A stretch of 64,000 bases of DNA from Pteria penguin. Taxonomy: Eukaryota; Mollusca; Bivalvia; Pterioida; Pteriidae. Location: NCBI GenBank assembly GCA_035048485.1, contig CM068590.1, positions 5,332,093 through 5,396,092 of the forward strand, written 5' to 3'. The stretch's first letter is position 1. Every line of letters starts with the position of its first letter. The notes under the pieces were generated by a model, which saw only the letters and a list, made by a program, of their open reading frames with translations, had not been told where the DNA came from and did no database searches. The position numbers and the translations under genes were made by a program. Of the stretch, positions 1 to 15,100 are shown piece by piece.

Positions 1-130
1 CCTCATTTGCTTGATAAGCTCCAGTCTAGCTAGATAGGGTCCCCTCAGGAGTCGGCCATCTGTACTGCTTTTCACTTTCTTCTCAATGAAGGCTGCAGCC
101 ATTTCTTCTGTGTAATCACATTCCACACAA
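1..130 (-). CDS. NAA25: NAA25 exon 9 (partial, runs off the left edge)
   Basis: The acceptor is TTCTTTAG. The reading frame gives CVECDYTEEMAAAFIEKKV, then KSSTDGRLLRGPYLARLELI and KQMR at the window edge. The LRGP-L-KLELI motif is characteristic of NAA25. Whether the exon ends at base 1 or continues cannot be seen. Confidence 0.9.
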
Positions 131-3100
131 CTAAAGAATTTCATAGAGGCAAACAAAATCAATGTTCAGTTTCTCAGGCACTTTTATCAACTCGGATGAA
201 GCAGGAAGGCTTTTTTTTTCCTTTTTTTTTTATAATTATATGTTTTATACTTATTGGGAAAATACCAATTCCCAAGATCGAATCCGCCACAAACAATGCT
301 TAGATGAAGTTGATTCAGATCTCTTCCCTCCCTAGAATCCCTGATTACCAAACTACACACGCCCTACTTAAAATGAAGCCGGCTTGGCCTAGTGGTATCG
401 CGCTCGCCCCCTGATTGGGAGGTCAGGGTTCAAGTCCCGCTCGGGTCATGTCTTGTCTTTCGGATAAGACAATAAAAACCAAGGCCCCATGTCATGGTAT
501 GCATGGCACGTTAAAGATCCCTCACTGCATCGGGTGGGTCCGTTGCAAAGGTCGAAATTTGTGTACCCCACATCAGGCAGATGCTGTCACCATATACATG
601 AAACATTCGTGGTGTGAAGTTCAACAAAAATCAATCAATCAACCTTACTTAAAATGCTCTCCAGGGGTAGCCAGGGATCTTTGAATGGTTGAATTACACT
701 ATGACAAAAGAGGTATGTTGTTAATTACATGATTGTAGTCCTAAAAAACCTTCCTAAATGCTCCACTTTTCATCTGATAATGGTAGGGCTTCCGTCAGAA
801 CGCAAAGCTGTATGACAAACAGTTCTCAAGAATATCTCAGAAAACTGTGAATATAGGTATCAGGTTGGTAAATAAACTCTTTATAAAGATGTGCATGTAT
901 GTAGCAAGTTTGCTGTGCAAGTATCCAATCCTTATAAAAGGTCCAAATCCATACAATGAATGGGCTTGCATTCTGACAAACCCCTCATCACCAACCAACC
1001 ATCACAATAACCATCAAAGATGGGACATCTAGCACAATCGTTCAGTCCAGTTGCTATATCAATTAACGGGTGACAACAAAATGCAACCAATTCATGCTAC
1101 AGCTCCGTCATACTCTCTAACAGTTCAAATCTCCTGCAGAAACTTAATTATTATTTTATCTTAAATCAGACAGGCCATGAATATGGAAAAAAAAATTTCT
1201 TACAGTCTATATATGTAGTCTAATTATGTCCAGGGATGTCAGACATATACTGGTTGAAAGGTCCATTAAGACAATATTGACATGTTTCCCTCTTGTTCGT
1301 TTAGTTGTGTTCTATATACCATACAGAGAGACATTTTATTATGAACTGACCTTTCAGTGCCTGGACTCCATTTTGCCTCTGCCAGCCGGAGACAGGATGA
1401 GATATAATCCTGCCAATACTGCCAATGGTCTGGACTACAATATAGATAAATCGTCATGGTAACAAAAATGCACTTATGATTTAATAAACAGGCTCCTCCC
1501 CTTAAGTATAAACCAGGATGAAACATTCCATTAACAATTCAAACCAAATGTTGCTTATGAAGAAATGAAGATGTGACAGAAAGACATATCATTGGTATGT
1601 GTCCATAAACCGAAGGCCTGTTAACCGAATAACCACAATAACTGAGTGAATACTGACACTTACAATCACGTCCTAAGTCAGTTTCACAATTAGGTGGGCA
1701 ACTCTCGTGCAGAATTTGGTCATGGTACTAATAGATTGACTTTAGTTCATTGTTCACCAGTTCTAGATTGTTTCCATCTGATAAATTCCATGTGAACAAA
1801 AATTTCTGGACATTGAGGGTTTCTTGTTGTTTATTTAATTCACACTTCCCATCAGGGGACTACTTATCATCTCTAAAATCTTTATAATTTCTAGTTTTGT
1901 AATTCTACTCAAAATAAAACTCATAAGTTAAACACTTCTTCTATTACAGAGATGTTGAAATTAACCGGTCCAACCGGCAAAACCGATGAAAATTGGCATT
2001 GACCGGTTGAATGAACCAATCCATCGGTCCAAATGACCGGTAATACTGCAGCAACAAATGACATTTTTAAGAGTTGCCTAATCCATTGAATCTTATTCTT
2101 TTAAAGGAAGTGTGACTTTCTGCACTATCGCTGGGATGATTCCATTCGGTATGCAAAATGAGCGACACTGAGACAGGCAAGATCAAGAAATTACTTTTTA
2201 GGGACCGATATCTGGCCCCATTTCCAACACCAAATAGTATCTTTTCCCCACTTTGTTCCCTTAAAATTCCCAACTTTACATAATCAAATTTATTGACCGA
2301 CACTTGTTCAATCGCACGGTCAATTGTAACCAGCGCGTCCGACACAAAATGTAAATCTCCGTCACCGCACCAACTTAATTTTCGGATTTGGAAAGTAGTT
2401 TTCGATGTTGTTCTTACCGATGGAAAATGATATTCAAAATTCCGCAGCTATAATATTAATATGTCAATAAATATCATAATTGTTTGAATAAAGAGTCAAT
2501 GCCGTCATCCGTATTTTCCTTTCTACAAGGCATTTCAAATGATTTGTATACAGAAGTTAATTGACTGTGACATGTAACTGTCGTAAATATTTGATAACTG
2601 CTGTGATCACTTAGACTAAAGTTGTTTTGCTACTGATAAGATACAAATTTCGTGTGAATGGAAAATACACCCATATGGGATTATATTGCAGTGCTCCTGT
2701 TCCAATCATGGACTCCAATTTACTGCATCAACGAAAGCTATGTTAAAATAATGCACTGTTGAAATATCTAAATAAATTACTAGTACATTAATCAATATTA
2801 TTGAATGTAGCATATCACAAAAACGATGTCATGATCAGAAGTGTTTTTTCGAATTGAAAAGGTCCTAGTCCCAGTCCCAAAATAGACAGACGACTCCAGA
2901 GATCGAGAGAGAGAGAGTTGGGTAGAGATTGAGGAGGAGTAAGACTAGTCTAAAATTTTGAAGTATATCTAGATAGTGAACATGTGAAGAGGAGCGAGAC
3001 AGTAATGGTGATTGTGAGCAGAGTGAAAGTGAAAATATACGAAATTATTAGAGAAAAAGAAATCAAATATACCGATAACTGAAATGAATTAAAATTTTAC

Positions 3101-6100
3101 AACAATTGAAGAACTACAACTATTAATATTGATTTATCTATAGTTGTCGGTCCGGTGAAAATGTGTTCGGACCGGTTAATTCAGTCCAGTCACCGGTCCA
3201 AATGACCAGTTGGTTTGAAAAAATTTCAACATCTCTGCTATTAAAAAAATTTCCTTTCATACAAGGACTGGTGTACAATGAATTTACCTTAAGCTTTTAT
3301 CTGTGAGCAATACAGACGTGCAGAATTTCTCTAAAAACTGCCCCAACTGATTTGGCATAGAATAAGAATACATCAAAATTCTTGACAGAAGAATCTACGG
3401 AAACGCACACTCACTTTTTATCCAGTAATTTTTTATACTCTGCATTCGCCTCTGACCATCTTCCTAGCTTCATATATAACTCTGCCGCCTTTCTGTCCTG
3501 GAATTCTAATTCACTCGTTAACTTTTCTGAAACGAGTAATCTTTACATATGAAAGACAAATAATGATTTGTAAAATAATGATGAGTACGTCAGATGCAGC
3601 ATGGAATGTCGACAAAATGACAATGTTTACTATGTAAATAGCAGTAGGTTTTTTCATACTCTTCTACTGATCGCTAAAATGACATCATATCTACTTTTTG
3701 AAATCGCCACTTGCTGATCAGTTATGATAATACTGACTGAATAAAATAATAAAAACAAATTGACTGATTGTTTTAAGTCACTCCACAATTATTTCATGTG
3801 TATGGTGCCGGCATCCCAAGCATGAACTGTACTAAGCATCTCAAGGGGAACCACTGTATTTTACACGAGCTTCTGCAGCAGTCGTACCCATAGTCATCAC
3901 AGACTACCACAGAATAGCAGTCATACCCATAGTCATCACAGACTACCACAGAATAGCAGTCATACCCATAGTCATCACAGACTACCACAGAATAGCAGTC
4001 GTACCCATAGTCATCACAGACTACCACAGAATAGCAGTCGTACCCATAGTCATCATAGACTACCACAGAATAGCAGTCATACCCATAGTCATCACAGACT
4101 ACCACAGAATAGCAGTCGTACCCATAGTCATCACAGACTACCACAGAATAGCAGTCATACCCATAGTCATCATAGACTACCACAGAATAGCAGTCATACC
4201 CATAGTCATCACAGACTACCACAGAATAGCAGTCATACCCATAGTCATCACAGACTACCACAGAATAGCAGTCATACCCACAGTCATCACAGACTACCAC
4301 AGAATAGCAGTCTTATCCATAGTCATCACAGACTACCACAGAATAGCAGTCATACCCATAGTCATCACAGACTACCACAGAATAGCAGTCGTACCCATAG
4401 TCATCACAGACTACCACAGAATAGCAGTCGTACCCATAATCATCACAGACTACCACAGAATAGCAATCGTACCCATAGTCATCACACACTACCACAGAAT
4501 AGCAGTCATACCCATAGTCATCACAGACTACCACAGAATAGCAGTCATACCCATAGTCATCACAGACTACCACAGAATAGCAGTCATACCCACAGTCATC
4601 ACGGACTACCACAGAATAGCAGTCATACCCATAGTCATCACAGACTACCACAGAATAGCAGTCGTACCCATAGTCATCACAGACTACCACAGAATAGCAG
4701 TCGTATCCATAGTCATCACAGACTACCACAGAATAGCAGTCGTATCCATAGTCATCACAGACTACCACAGAATAGCAGTCATACCCATAGTCATCACAGA
4801 CTACCACAGAATAGCAGTCATACCCATAGTCATCACAGACTACCACAGAATAGCAGTCGTACCCATAGTCATCACAGACTACCACAGAATAGCAGTCGTA
4901 TCCATAGTCATCACAGACTACCACAGAATAGCAGTCGTATCCATAGTCATCACAGACTACCACAGAATAGCAGTCATACCCATAGTCATCACAGACTACC
5001 ACAGAATAGCAGTCATACCCATAGTCATCACAGACTACCACAGAATACCCATAGTCATCACGGACTACCACAGAATAGCAGTCGTACCCATAGTCATCAC
5101 AGACTACCACAGAATAGCAGTCGTATCCATAGTCATCACAGACTGCCACAGAATAGCAGTCATACCCATAGTCATCATAGACTACCACTGAATAGCAGTC
5201 GTACCCATAGTCATCACAGACTACCTAAGAATAGCAGTCATACCCATAGTCATCACAGACTACCACAGAATAGCAGTCGTACCCATAGTCATCACGGACT
5301 ACCACTGAATAGCAGTCATACCCATAGTCATCACAGACTACCACAGAATAGCAGTCGTACCCATAGTCATCACAGACTACCACAGAACAGCAGTCGTATC
5401 CATAGTCATCACAGACTACCACAGAATAGCAGTCGTATCCATAGTCATCACAGACTACCACTGAATAGCAGTCATACCCATAGTCATCACAGACTACCAC
5501 AGAATAGCAGTCATACCCATAGTCATCACAGACTACCACAGAATACCCATAGTCATCACGGACTACCACAGAATAGCAGTCGTACCCATAGTCATCACAG
5601 ATTACCACAGAATAGCAGTCGTATCCATAGTCATCACAGACTACCACAGAATAGCAGTCATACCCATAGTCATCATAGACTACCACTGAATAGCAGTCGT
5701 ACCCATAGTCATCACAGACTACCAAAGAATAGCAGTCATACCCATAGTCATCACAGACTACCACAGAATAGCAGTCGTACCCATAGTCATCACGGACTAC
5801 CACTGAATAGCAGTCATACCCATAGTCATCACAGACTACCACAGAATAGCAGTCGTACCCATAGTCATCACAGACTACCACAGAATAGCAGTTGTATCCA
5901 TAGTCATCACAGACTACCACAGAATAGCAGTCGTACCCATAGTCATCACTGACTACCACAGAATAGCAGTCGTATCCATAGTCATCACAGACTACCACAG
6001 AATAGCAGTCGTATCCATAGTCATCACAGACTACCACAGAATAGCAGTCGTACCCATAGTCATCACAGACTACCACAGAATAGCAGTCATACCCATAGTC

Positions 6101-9100
6101 ATCACAGACTACCACAGAATAGCAGTCATACCCATAGTCATCACAGACTACCACAGAATAGCAGTCATACCCATAGTCATCACAGACTACCAGAGAATAG
6201 CAGTCATACCCATAGTCATCACAGACTACCACAGAATACCCATAGTCATCACGGACTACCACAGAATAGCAGTCGTACCCATAGTCATCACAGACTACCA
6301 CAGAATAGCAGTCATACCCATAGTCATCACAGACTACCACAGAATAGCAGTCATACCCATAGTCATCACAGACTACCACAGAATACCCATAGTCATCACG
6401 GACTACCACAGAATAGCAGTCGTTCCCATAGTCATCACACACTACCACAGAATAGCAGTCATACCCATAGTCATCACAGTCGTACCCATAGTCATCATAG
6501 ACTACCACAGAATAGCAGTCATACCCATAGTCATCACAGACTATCACAGAATAGCAGTCATACCCATAGTCATCACAGACTACCACAGAATAGCAGTCGT
6601 ATCCATAGTCATCACAGACTACCACAGAATAGCAGTCATACCCATAGTCATCACAGACTTCCACAGAATAGCAGTCATACCCATAGTCATCACAGACTAC
6701 CACAGAATAGCAGTCGTACCCATAGTCATCATAGACTACCACAGAATAGCAGTCGTACCCATAGTCATCACAGACTACCACAGAATAGCAGTCGTATCCA
6801 TAGTCATCACAGACTACCACAGAATAGCAGTCGTACCCATAGTTATCACAGACTTCCACAGAATACCAGTCATACCCATAGTCATCACAGACTACCACAG
6901 AATAGCAGTCGTATCCATAGTCATCACAGACTACCACAGAATAGCAGTCGTACCCATAGTTATCACAGACTTCCACAGAATAGCAGTCATACCCATAGTC
7001 ATCACAAACTACCACAGAATAGCAGTCATACCCATAGTCATCACAGACTACCACAGAATACCCATAGTCATCACGGACTACCACAGAATAGCAGTCGTAT
7101 CCATAGTCATCACAGACTACCACAGAATAGCAGTCATACCCATAGTCATCACAGAATACCACAGAATAGCAGTCATACCCATAGTCATCACAGACTTCCA
7201 CAGAATAGCAGTCATACCCATAGTCATCACAGACTACCACAGAAAAGCAGTCATACCCATAGTCATCATAGACTACCACAGAATAGCAGTCGTACCCATA
7301 GTCATCACAGACTACCACAGAATAGCAGTCGTATCCATAGTCATCACAGACTACCACAGAATAGCAGTCGTACCCATAGTTATCACAGACTTCCACAGAA
7401 TAGCAGTCATACCCATAGTCATCACTAACTACCACAGAATAGCAGTCGTACCCATAGTCATCACAGACTACCACAGAATACCCATAGCCATCACGGACTA
7501 CCACAGAATAGCAGTCGTACCCATAGTCATCACAGACTACCACAGAATAGCAGTCATACCAATAGTCATCACAGACTACCACAGAATAGCAGTCATACCC
7601 ATAGTCATCACAGACTATCACAGAATACCGATAGTCATCACGGACTACCACAGAATAGCAGTCGTACCCATAGTCATCACAGACTACCACAGAATAGCAG
7701 TCATACCCATAGTCATCACAGTCGTACCCAAAGTCATCATAGACTACCACAGAATAGCAGTCATACCCATAGTCATCACAGACTATCACAGAATAGCAGT
7801 CATACCCATAGTCATCACAGACTACCACAGAATAGCAGTCGTATCCATAGTCATCACAGACTACCACAGAATAGCAGTCATACCCATAGTCATCACAGAC
7901 TTCCACAGAATAGCAGTCATACCCATAGTCATCACAGACTACCACAGAATAGCAGTCGTACCCATAGTCATCATAAACTACCACAGAATAGCAGTCGTAC
8001 CCATAGTCATCACAGACTTCCACAGAATAGCAGTCATACCCATAGTCATCACAAACTACCACAGAATAGCAGTCGTACCCATAGTCATCACAGACTACCA
8101 CAGAATAGCAGTCATACCCATAGTCATCACAGACTACCACAGAATAGCAGTCGTACCCATAGTCATCACAGACTACCACAGAATAGCAGTCATACCCATA
8201 GTCATCACAGACTACCATAGAATAGCAGTCATACCCATAGTCATCACAGACTACCACAGAATAGCAGTCGTACCCATAGTCATCATAGACTACCACAGAA
8301 TAGCAGTCGTACCCATAGTCATCATAGACTACCACAGAATAGCAGTCGTACCCATAGTCATCACAGACTACCACAGAATAGCAGTCATACCCATAGTCAT
8401 CACAGACTATCACAGAATAGCAGTCGTACCCATAGTCATCACAGACTACCACAGAATAGCAGTCATACCCATAGTCATCACAGACTACCACAGAATAGCA
8501 GTCATACCCACAGTCATCATAGACTACCACAGAATAGCAGTCGTACCCATAGTCATCACAGACTACTACAGAATAGCAGTCATACCCATAGTCATCACAG
8601 ACTACCACAGAATAGCAGTCATACCCATAGTCATCACAGACTACCACAGAATAGCAGTCGTACCCATAGTCATCACAGACTACCACAGAATAGCAGTCGT
8701 ACCCATAGTCATCACAGGACTACCACAGAATAGCAGTCAAACACATAGTCATCACAGACTACCACAGAAGAGCAGTCATACACATAGTCATCACAGACTA
8801 CCACAGAATAGCAGTTATACCCATAGTCATCACAGTCGTACCCATAGTCATCATAGACTACCACAGAATAGCAGTCATACCCATAGTCATCACAGACTAC
8901 CACTGAATAGCAGTCGTACCCATAGTCATCACAGACTACCACAGAATAGCAGTCGTACCCATAGTAATCACAGACTACCACAGAATAGCAGTCGTACCCA
9001 CAGTCATCACAGACTACCACAGAATAGCAGTCGTACCCATAGTCATCATAGACTACCACAGAATAGCAGTCGTACCCATAGTCATCATAGACTACCACAG

Positions 9101-12100
9101 AATAGCAGTCGTACCCATAGTCATCACAGACTACCACAGAATAGCAGTCATACCCATAGTCATCACAGACTTCCACAGAATAGCAGCAGATTTCGCGAAG
9201 TACGTCGGTCCGACGGACAAATCCGACAGAAAATCGATCGGTCCGATCAAAGTTGCGTATGTGCCGGACCAAATGTCCGCCATTGTCCGGGACCCGATTT
9301 TCCGTGTTCCGTTTTCGTTTTAGTTTTGTGGCTTTGTTTCCGGCAAAAGTAAAAGTAGAATTTGGTGATTGCAAGTGCAGCGCGGCGATGATTTCTGGAT
9401 TGAAATATTTCGATGGAGCCATTCCAGGTAAAAAGAGGAAGTGCGACTCTTCTGATGGGGGTAATCGGAATAAAAAATATGAGGCAAATAGAATAGAGAG
9501 AACTCTGAATGAAAAGTGGAAAATTGGGCGAGATTGGCTTCGATTTGAGGAGGGTAAAATGTTCTGCGATCTTTGTACTGATCAATGCCATCCTGGTACT
9601 AGTAGCTGTTTGCGTGGCCAGAACACATTTGTTACTGGCTGCACTAATAAAAGAGTGTCAGCTGTACAAGACCATGAAAAAAGTGGAATGCATATAAAAG
9701 CAGCACAGATTTCCTCAGCCAAAACTGCTACAGGAACACAAATATTGCGAGCAACGGAAGCAGGGAGGGCCCTCATTTCACAAAAAAATTTCGGTCCGGC
9801 AAAATTCCATTCGGTCTGGTGAAATATTGCTTTTCACCAGACCGAATGTCCTGTAAAATATTTCCTGTCTTCGCGAAGTCTGTAGCAGTCATACCCATAG
9901 TCATCACAAACTACCACAGAATAGCAGTCGTACCCATAGTCATCACAGACTACCACAGAATAGCAGTCGTACCCATAGTCATCACAGACTACCACAGAAT
10001 AGCAGTCGTACCCATAGTCATCACAGACTACCACAGAATAGCAGTCGTACCCATAGTCATCACAGACTACTACAGAATAGCAGTCATACCCATAGTCATC
10101 ACAGACTACCATAGAATAGCAGTCGTACCCATAGTCATCACAGACTACTACAGAATAGCAGTCTTACCCATAGTCATCACAGACTACCACAGAATAGCAG
10201 TCATACCCATAGTCATCACAGACTACCACAGAATAGCAGTCGTACCTACAGTCATCACAGACTACCACAGAATAGCAGTCGTACCCATAGTCATCACAGA
10301 CTACCACAGAATAGCAGTCATACCCATAGTCATCACAGACTACCACAGAATAGCAGTCGTACCCATAGTCATCACAGACTACCACAGAATAGCAGTCGTA
10401 CCCATAGTCATCACAGACTACCACAGAATAGCAGTCATACCCATAGTCATCACAGACTACCACAGAATAGCAGTCGTACCCATAGTCATCACAGAATACC
10501 ACAGAATAGCAGTCATACCCATAGTCATCACAGACTACTACAGAATAGCAGTCATACCCACAGTCATCATAGACTACCACAGAATAGCAGTCATACCCAC
10601 AGTCATCATAGACTACCAGAGAATAGCAGTCATACCCATAGTCATCACAGACTACCACAGAATAGCAGTCATATCCATAGTCATCACAGACTACCACAAA
10701 ATAGCAGTCATACCCATAGTCATCATAGACTACCACAGAATAGCAGTCGTATTCATAGTCATCACAGACTACCACAGAATAGCAGTCACACCCATAGTCA
10801 TCACAGACTACCACAGAATAGCAGTCATACCCATAGTCATCACAGACTATCACAGAATAGCAGTCATACCCATAGTCATCATAGACTACCACAGAATAGC
10901 AGTCGTACCCATAGTCATCACAGACTACCACAGAATAGCAGTCATACCCATAGTCATCACAGACTACCACAGAATAGCAGTCATACCCACAGTCATCATA
11001 GACTACCACAGAATAGCAGTCATACCCACAGTCATCACAGAATACCACAGAATAGCAGTCATACCCATAGTCATCACAGACTTCCACAGAATAGCAGTCA
11101 TACCCATAGTCATCACAAACTACCACAGAATAGCAGTCATACCCATAGTCATCACAGACTACCACAGAATACCCATAGTCATCACGGACTACCACAGAAT
11201 AGCAGTCGTATCCATAGTCATCACAGACTACCACAGAATAGCAGTCATACCCATAGTCATCACAGAATACCACAGAATAGCAGTCATACCCATAGTCATC
11301 ACAGACTTCCACAGAATAGCAGTCATACCCATAGTCATCACAGACTACCACAGAATAGCAGTCATACCCATAGTCATCATAGACTACCACAGAATAGCAG
11401 TCGTACCCATAGTCATCACAGACTACCACAGAATAGCAGTCGTATCCATAGTCATCACAGACTACCACAGAATAGCAGTCGTACCCATAGTTATCACAGA
11501 CTTCCACAGAATAGCAGTCATACCCATAGTCATCACTAACTACCACAGAATAGCAGTCGTACCCATAGTCATCACAGACTACCACAGAATACCCATAGCC
11601 ATCACGGACTACCACAGAATAGCAGTCGTACCCATAGTCATCACAGACTACCACAGAATAGCAGTCATACTAATAGTCATCACAGACTACCACAGAATAG
11701 CAGTCATACCCATAGTCATCACAGACTATCACAGAATACCGATAGTCATCACGGACTACCACAGAATAGCAGTCGTACCCATAGTCATCACAGACTACCA
11801 CAGAATAGCAGTCATACCCATAGTCATCACAGTCGTACCCAAAGTCATCATAGACTACCACAGAATAGCAGTCATACCCATAGTCATCACAGACTATCAC
11901 AGAATAGCAGTCATACCCATAGTCATCACAGACTACCACAGAATAGCAGTCATATCCATAGTCATCACAGACTACCACAGAATAGCAGTCATACCCATAG
12001 TCATCACAGACTTCCACAGAATAGCAGTCATACCCATAGTCATCACAGACTACCACAGAATAGCAGTCGTACCCATAGTCATCATACACTACCACAGAAT

Positions 12101-15100
12101 AGCAGTCGTACCCATAGTCATCACAGACTTCCACAGAATAGCAGTCATACCCATAGTCATCACAAACTACCACAGAATAGCAGTCGTACCCATAGTCATC
12201 ACAGACTACCACAGAATAACAGTCATACCCATAGTCATCACTGACTACCACAGAATAGCAGTCGTACCCATAGTCATCACAGACTACCACAGAATAGCAG
12301 TCATACCCATAGTCATCACAGACTACCACAGAATAGCAGTCGTACCCATAGTCATCACAGACTACTACAGAATAGCAGTCATACCCATAGTCATCACAGA
12401 CTACCATAGAATAGCAGTCATACCCATAGTCATCACAGACTACCACAGAATAGCAGTCGTACCCATAGTCATCATAGACTACCACAGAATAGCAGTCGTA
12501 CCCATAGTCATCATAGACTACCACAGAATAGCAGTCGTACCCATAGTCATCACAGACTACCACAGAATAGCAGTCATACCCATAGTCATCACAGACTATC
12601 ACAGAATAGCAGTCGTACCCATAGTCATCACAGACTACCACAGAATAGCAGTCATACCCATAGTCATCACAGACTACCACAGAATAGCAGTCATACCCAC
12701 AGTCATCATAGACTACCACAGAATAGCAGTCGTACCCATAGTCATCACAGACTACTACAGAATAGCAGTCATACCCATAGTCATCACAGACTACCACAGA
12801 ATAGCAGTCATACCCATAGTCATCACAGACTACCACAGAATAGCAGTCGTACCCATAGTCATCACAGACTACCACAGAATAGCAGTCGTACCCATAGTCA
12901 TCACAGACTACCACAGAATAGCAGTCAAACACATAGTCATCACAGACTACCACAGAAGAGCAGTCATACACATAGTCATCACAGACTACCACAGAATAGC
13001 AGTTATACCCATAGTCATCACAGTCGTACCCATAGTCATCATAGACTACCACAGAATAGCAGTCATACCCATAGTCATCACAGACTACCACTGAATAGCA
13101 GTCGTACCCATAGTCATCACAGACTACCACAGAATAGCAGTCGTACCCATAGTAATCACAGACTACCACAGAATAGCAGTCGTACCCACAGTCATCACAG
13201 ACTACCACAGAATAGCAGTCGTACCCATAGTCATCATAGACTACCACAGAATAGCAGTCGTACCCATAGTCATCATAGACTACCACAGAATAGCAGTCGT
13301 ACCCATAGTCATCACAGACTACCGCAGAATAGCAGTCATACCCATAGTCATCACAGACTTCCACAGAATAGCAGCAGATTTCGCGAAGTACGTCGGTCCG
13401 ACGGACAAATCCGACAGAAAATCGATCGGTCCGATCAAAGTTGCGTATGTGCCGGACCAAATGTCCGCCATTGTCCGGGACCCGATTTTCCGTGTTCCGT
13501 TTTCGTTTTAGTTTTGTGGCTTTGTTTCCGGCAAAAGTAAAAGTAGAATTTGGTGATTGCAAGTGCAGCGCGGCGATGATTTCTGGATTGAAATATTTCG
13601 ATGGAGCCATTCCAGGTAAAAAGAGGAAGTGCGACTCTTCTGATGGGGGTAATCGGAATAAAAAATATGAGGCAAATAGAATAGAGAGAACTCTGAATGA
13701 AAAGTGGAAAATTGGGCGAGATTGGCTTCGATTTGAGGAGGGTAAAATGTTCTGCGATCTTTGTACTGATCAATGCCATCCTGGTACTAGTAGCTGTTTG
13801 CGTGGCCAGAACACATTTGTTACTGGCTGCACTAATAAAAGAGTGTCAGCTGTACAAGACCATGAAAAAAGTGGAATGCATATAAAAGCAGCACAGATTT
13901 CCTCAGCCAAAACTGCTACAGGAACACAAATATTGCGAGCAACGGAAGCAGGGAGGGCCCTCATTTCACAAAAAAATTTCGGTCCGGCAAAATTCCATTC
14001 GGTCTGGTGAAATATTGCTTTTCACCAGACCGAATGTCCTGTAAAATATTTCCTGTCTTCGCGAAGTCTGTAGCAGTCATACCCATAGTCATCACAAACT
14101 ACCACAGAATAGCAGTCGTACCCATAGTCATCACAGACTACCACAGAATAGCAGTCGTACCCATAGTCATCACAGACTACCACAGAATAGCAGTCGTACC
14201 CATAGTCATCACAGACTACCACAGAATAGCAGTCGTACCCATAGTCATCACAGACTACCACAGAATAGCAGTCGTACCCATAGTCATCACAGACTACTAC
14301 AGAATAGCAGTCATACCCATAGTCATCACAGACTACCATAGAATAGCAGTCGTACCCATAGTCATCACAGACTACTACAGAATAGCAGTCTTACCCATAG
14401 TCATCACAGACTACCACAGAATAGCAGTCATACCCATAGTCATCACAGACTACCACAGAATAGCAGTCGTACCTACAGTCATCACAGACTACCACAGAAT
14501 AGCAGTCGTACCCATAGTCATCACAGACTACCACAGAATAGCAGTCATACCCATAGTCATCACAGACTACCACAGAATAGCAGTCGTACCCACAGTCATC
14601 ACAGACTACCACAGAATAGCAGTCGTACCCATAGTCATCACAGACTACCACAGAATAGCAGTCGTACCCATAGTCATCACAGAATACCACAGAATAGCAG
14701 TCATACCCATAGTCATCACAAACTACCACAGAATAGCAGTCATACCCATAGTCATCACAGACTACCACAGAATACCCATAGTCATCACGGACTACCACAG
14801 AATAGCAGTCGTATCCATAGTCATCACAGACTACCACAGAATAGCAGTCATACCCATAGTCATCACAGAATACCACAGAATAGCAGTCATACCCATAGTC
14901 ATCACAGACTTCCACAGAATAGCAGTCATACCCATAGTCATCACAGACTACCACAGAATAGCAGTCATACCCATAGTCATCATAGACTACCACAGAATAG
15001 CAGTCGTACCCATAGTCATCACAGACTACCACAGAATAGCAGTCGTATCCATAGTCATCACAGACTACCACAGAATAGCAGTCGTACCCATAGTTATCAC

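Noticed and set aside
376..450. tRNA gene
   Set aside because: Boxes A and B are present but the sequence continues into a SINE body with a target duplication; no complete cloverleaf was established. The same applies at 29631, 48724 and 57776.
5225..8686. 1153-codon minus-strand ORF of CYSVVVCDDYGYD repeats, and similar ORFs of 300-1100 codons on both strands through 25227
   Set aside because: They are simple consequences of a 39-bp period without stops, occur on both strands at once, lie inside an NAA25 intron and lack any signal, domain or splice context.
11670..13610. Minus-strand ORF beginning MAPSKYFNPEIIAALHL, repeated in each 696-bp element
   Set aside because: It is antisense to the zinc-finger ORF, which has recognisable Cys/His ligands; it only looks long because it runs on into the array.
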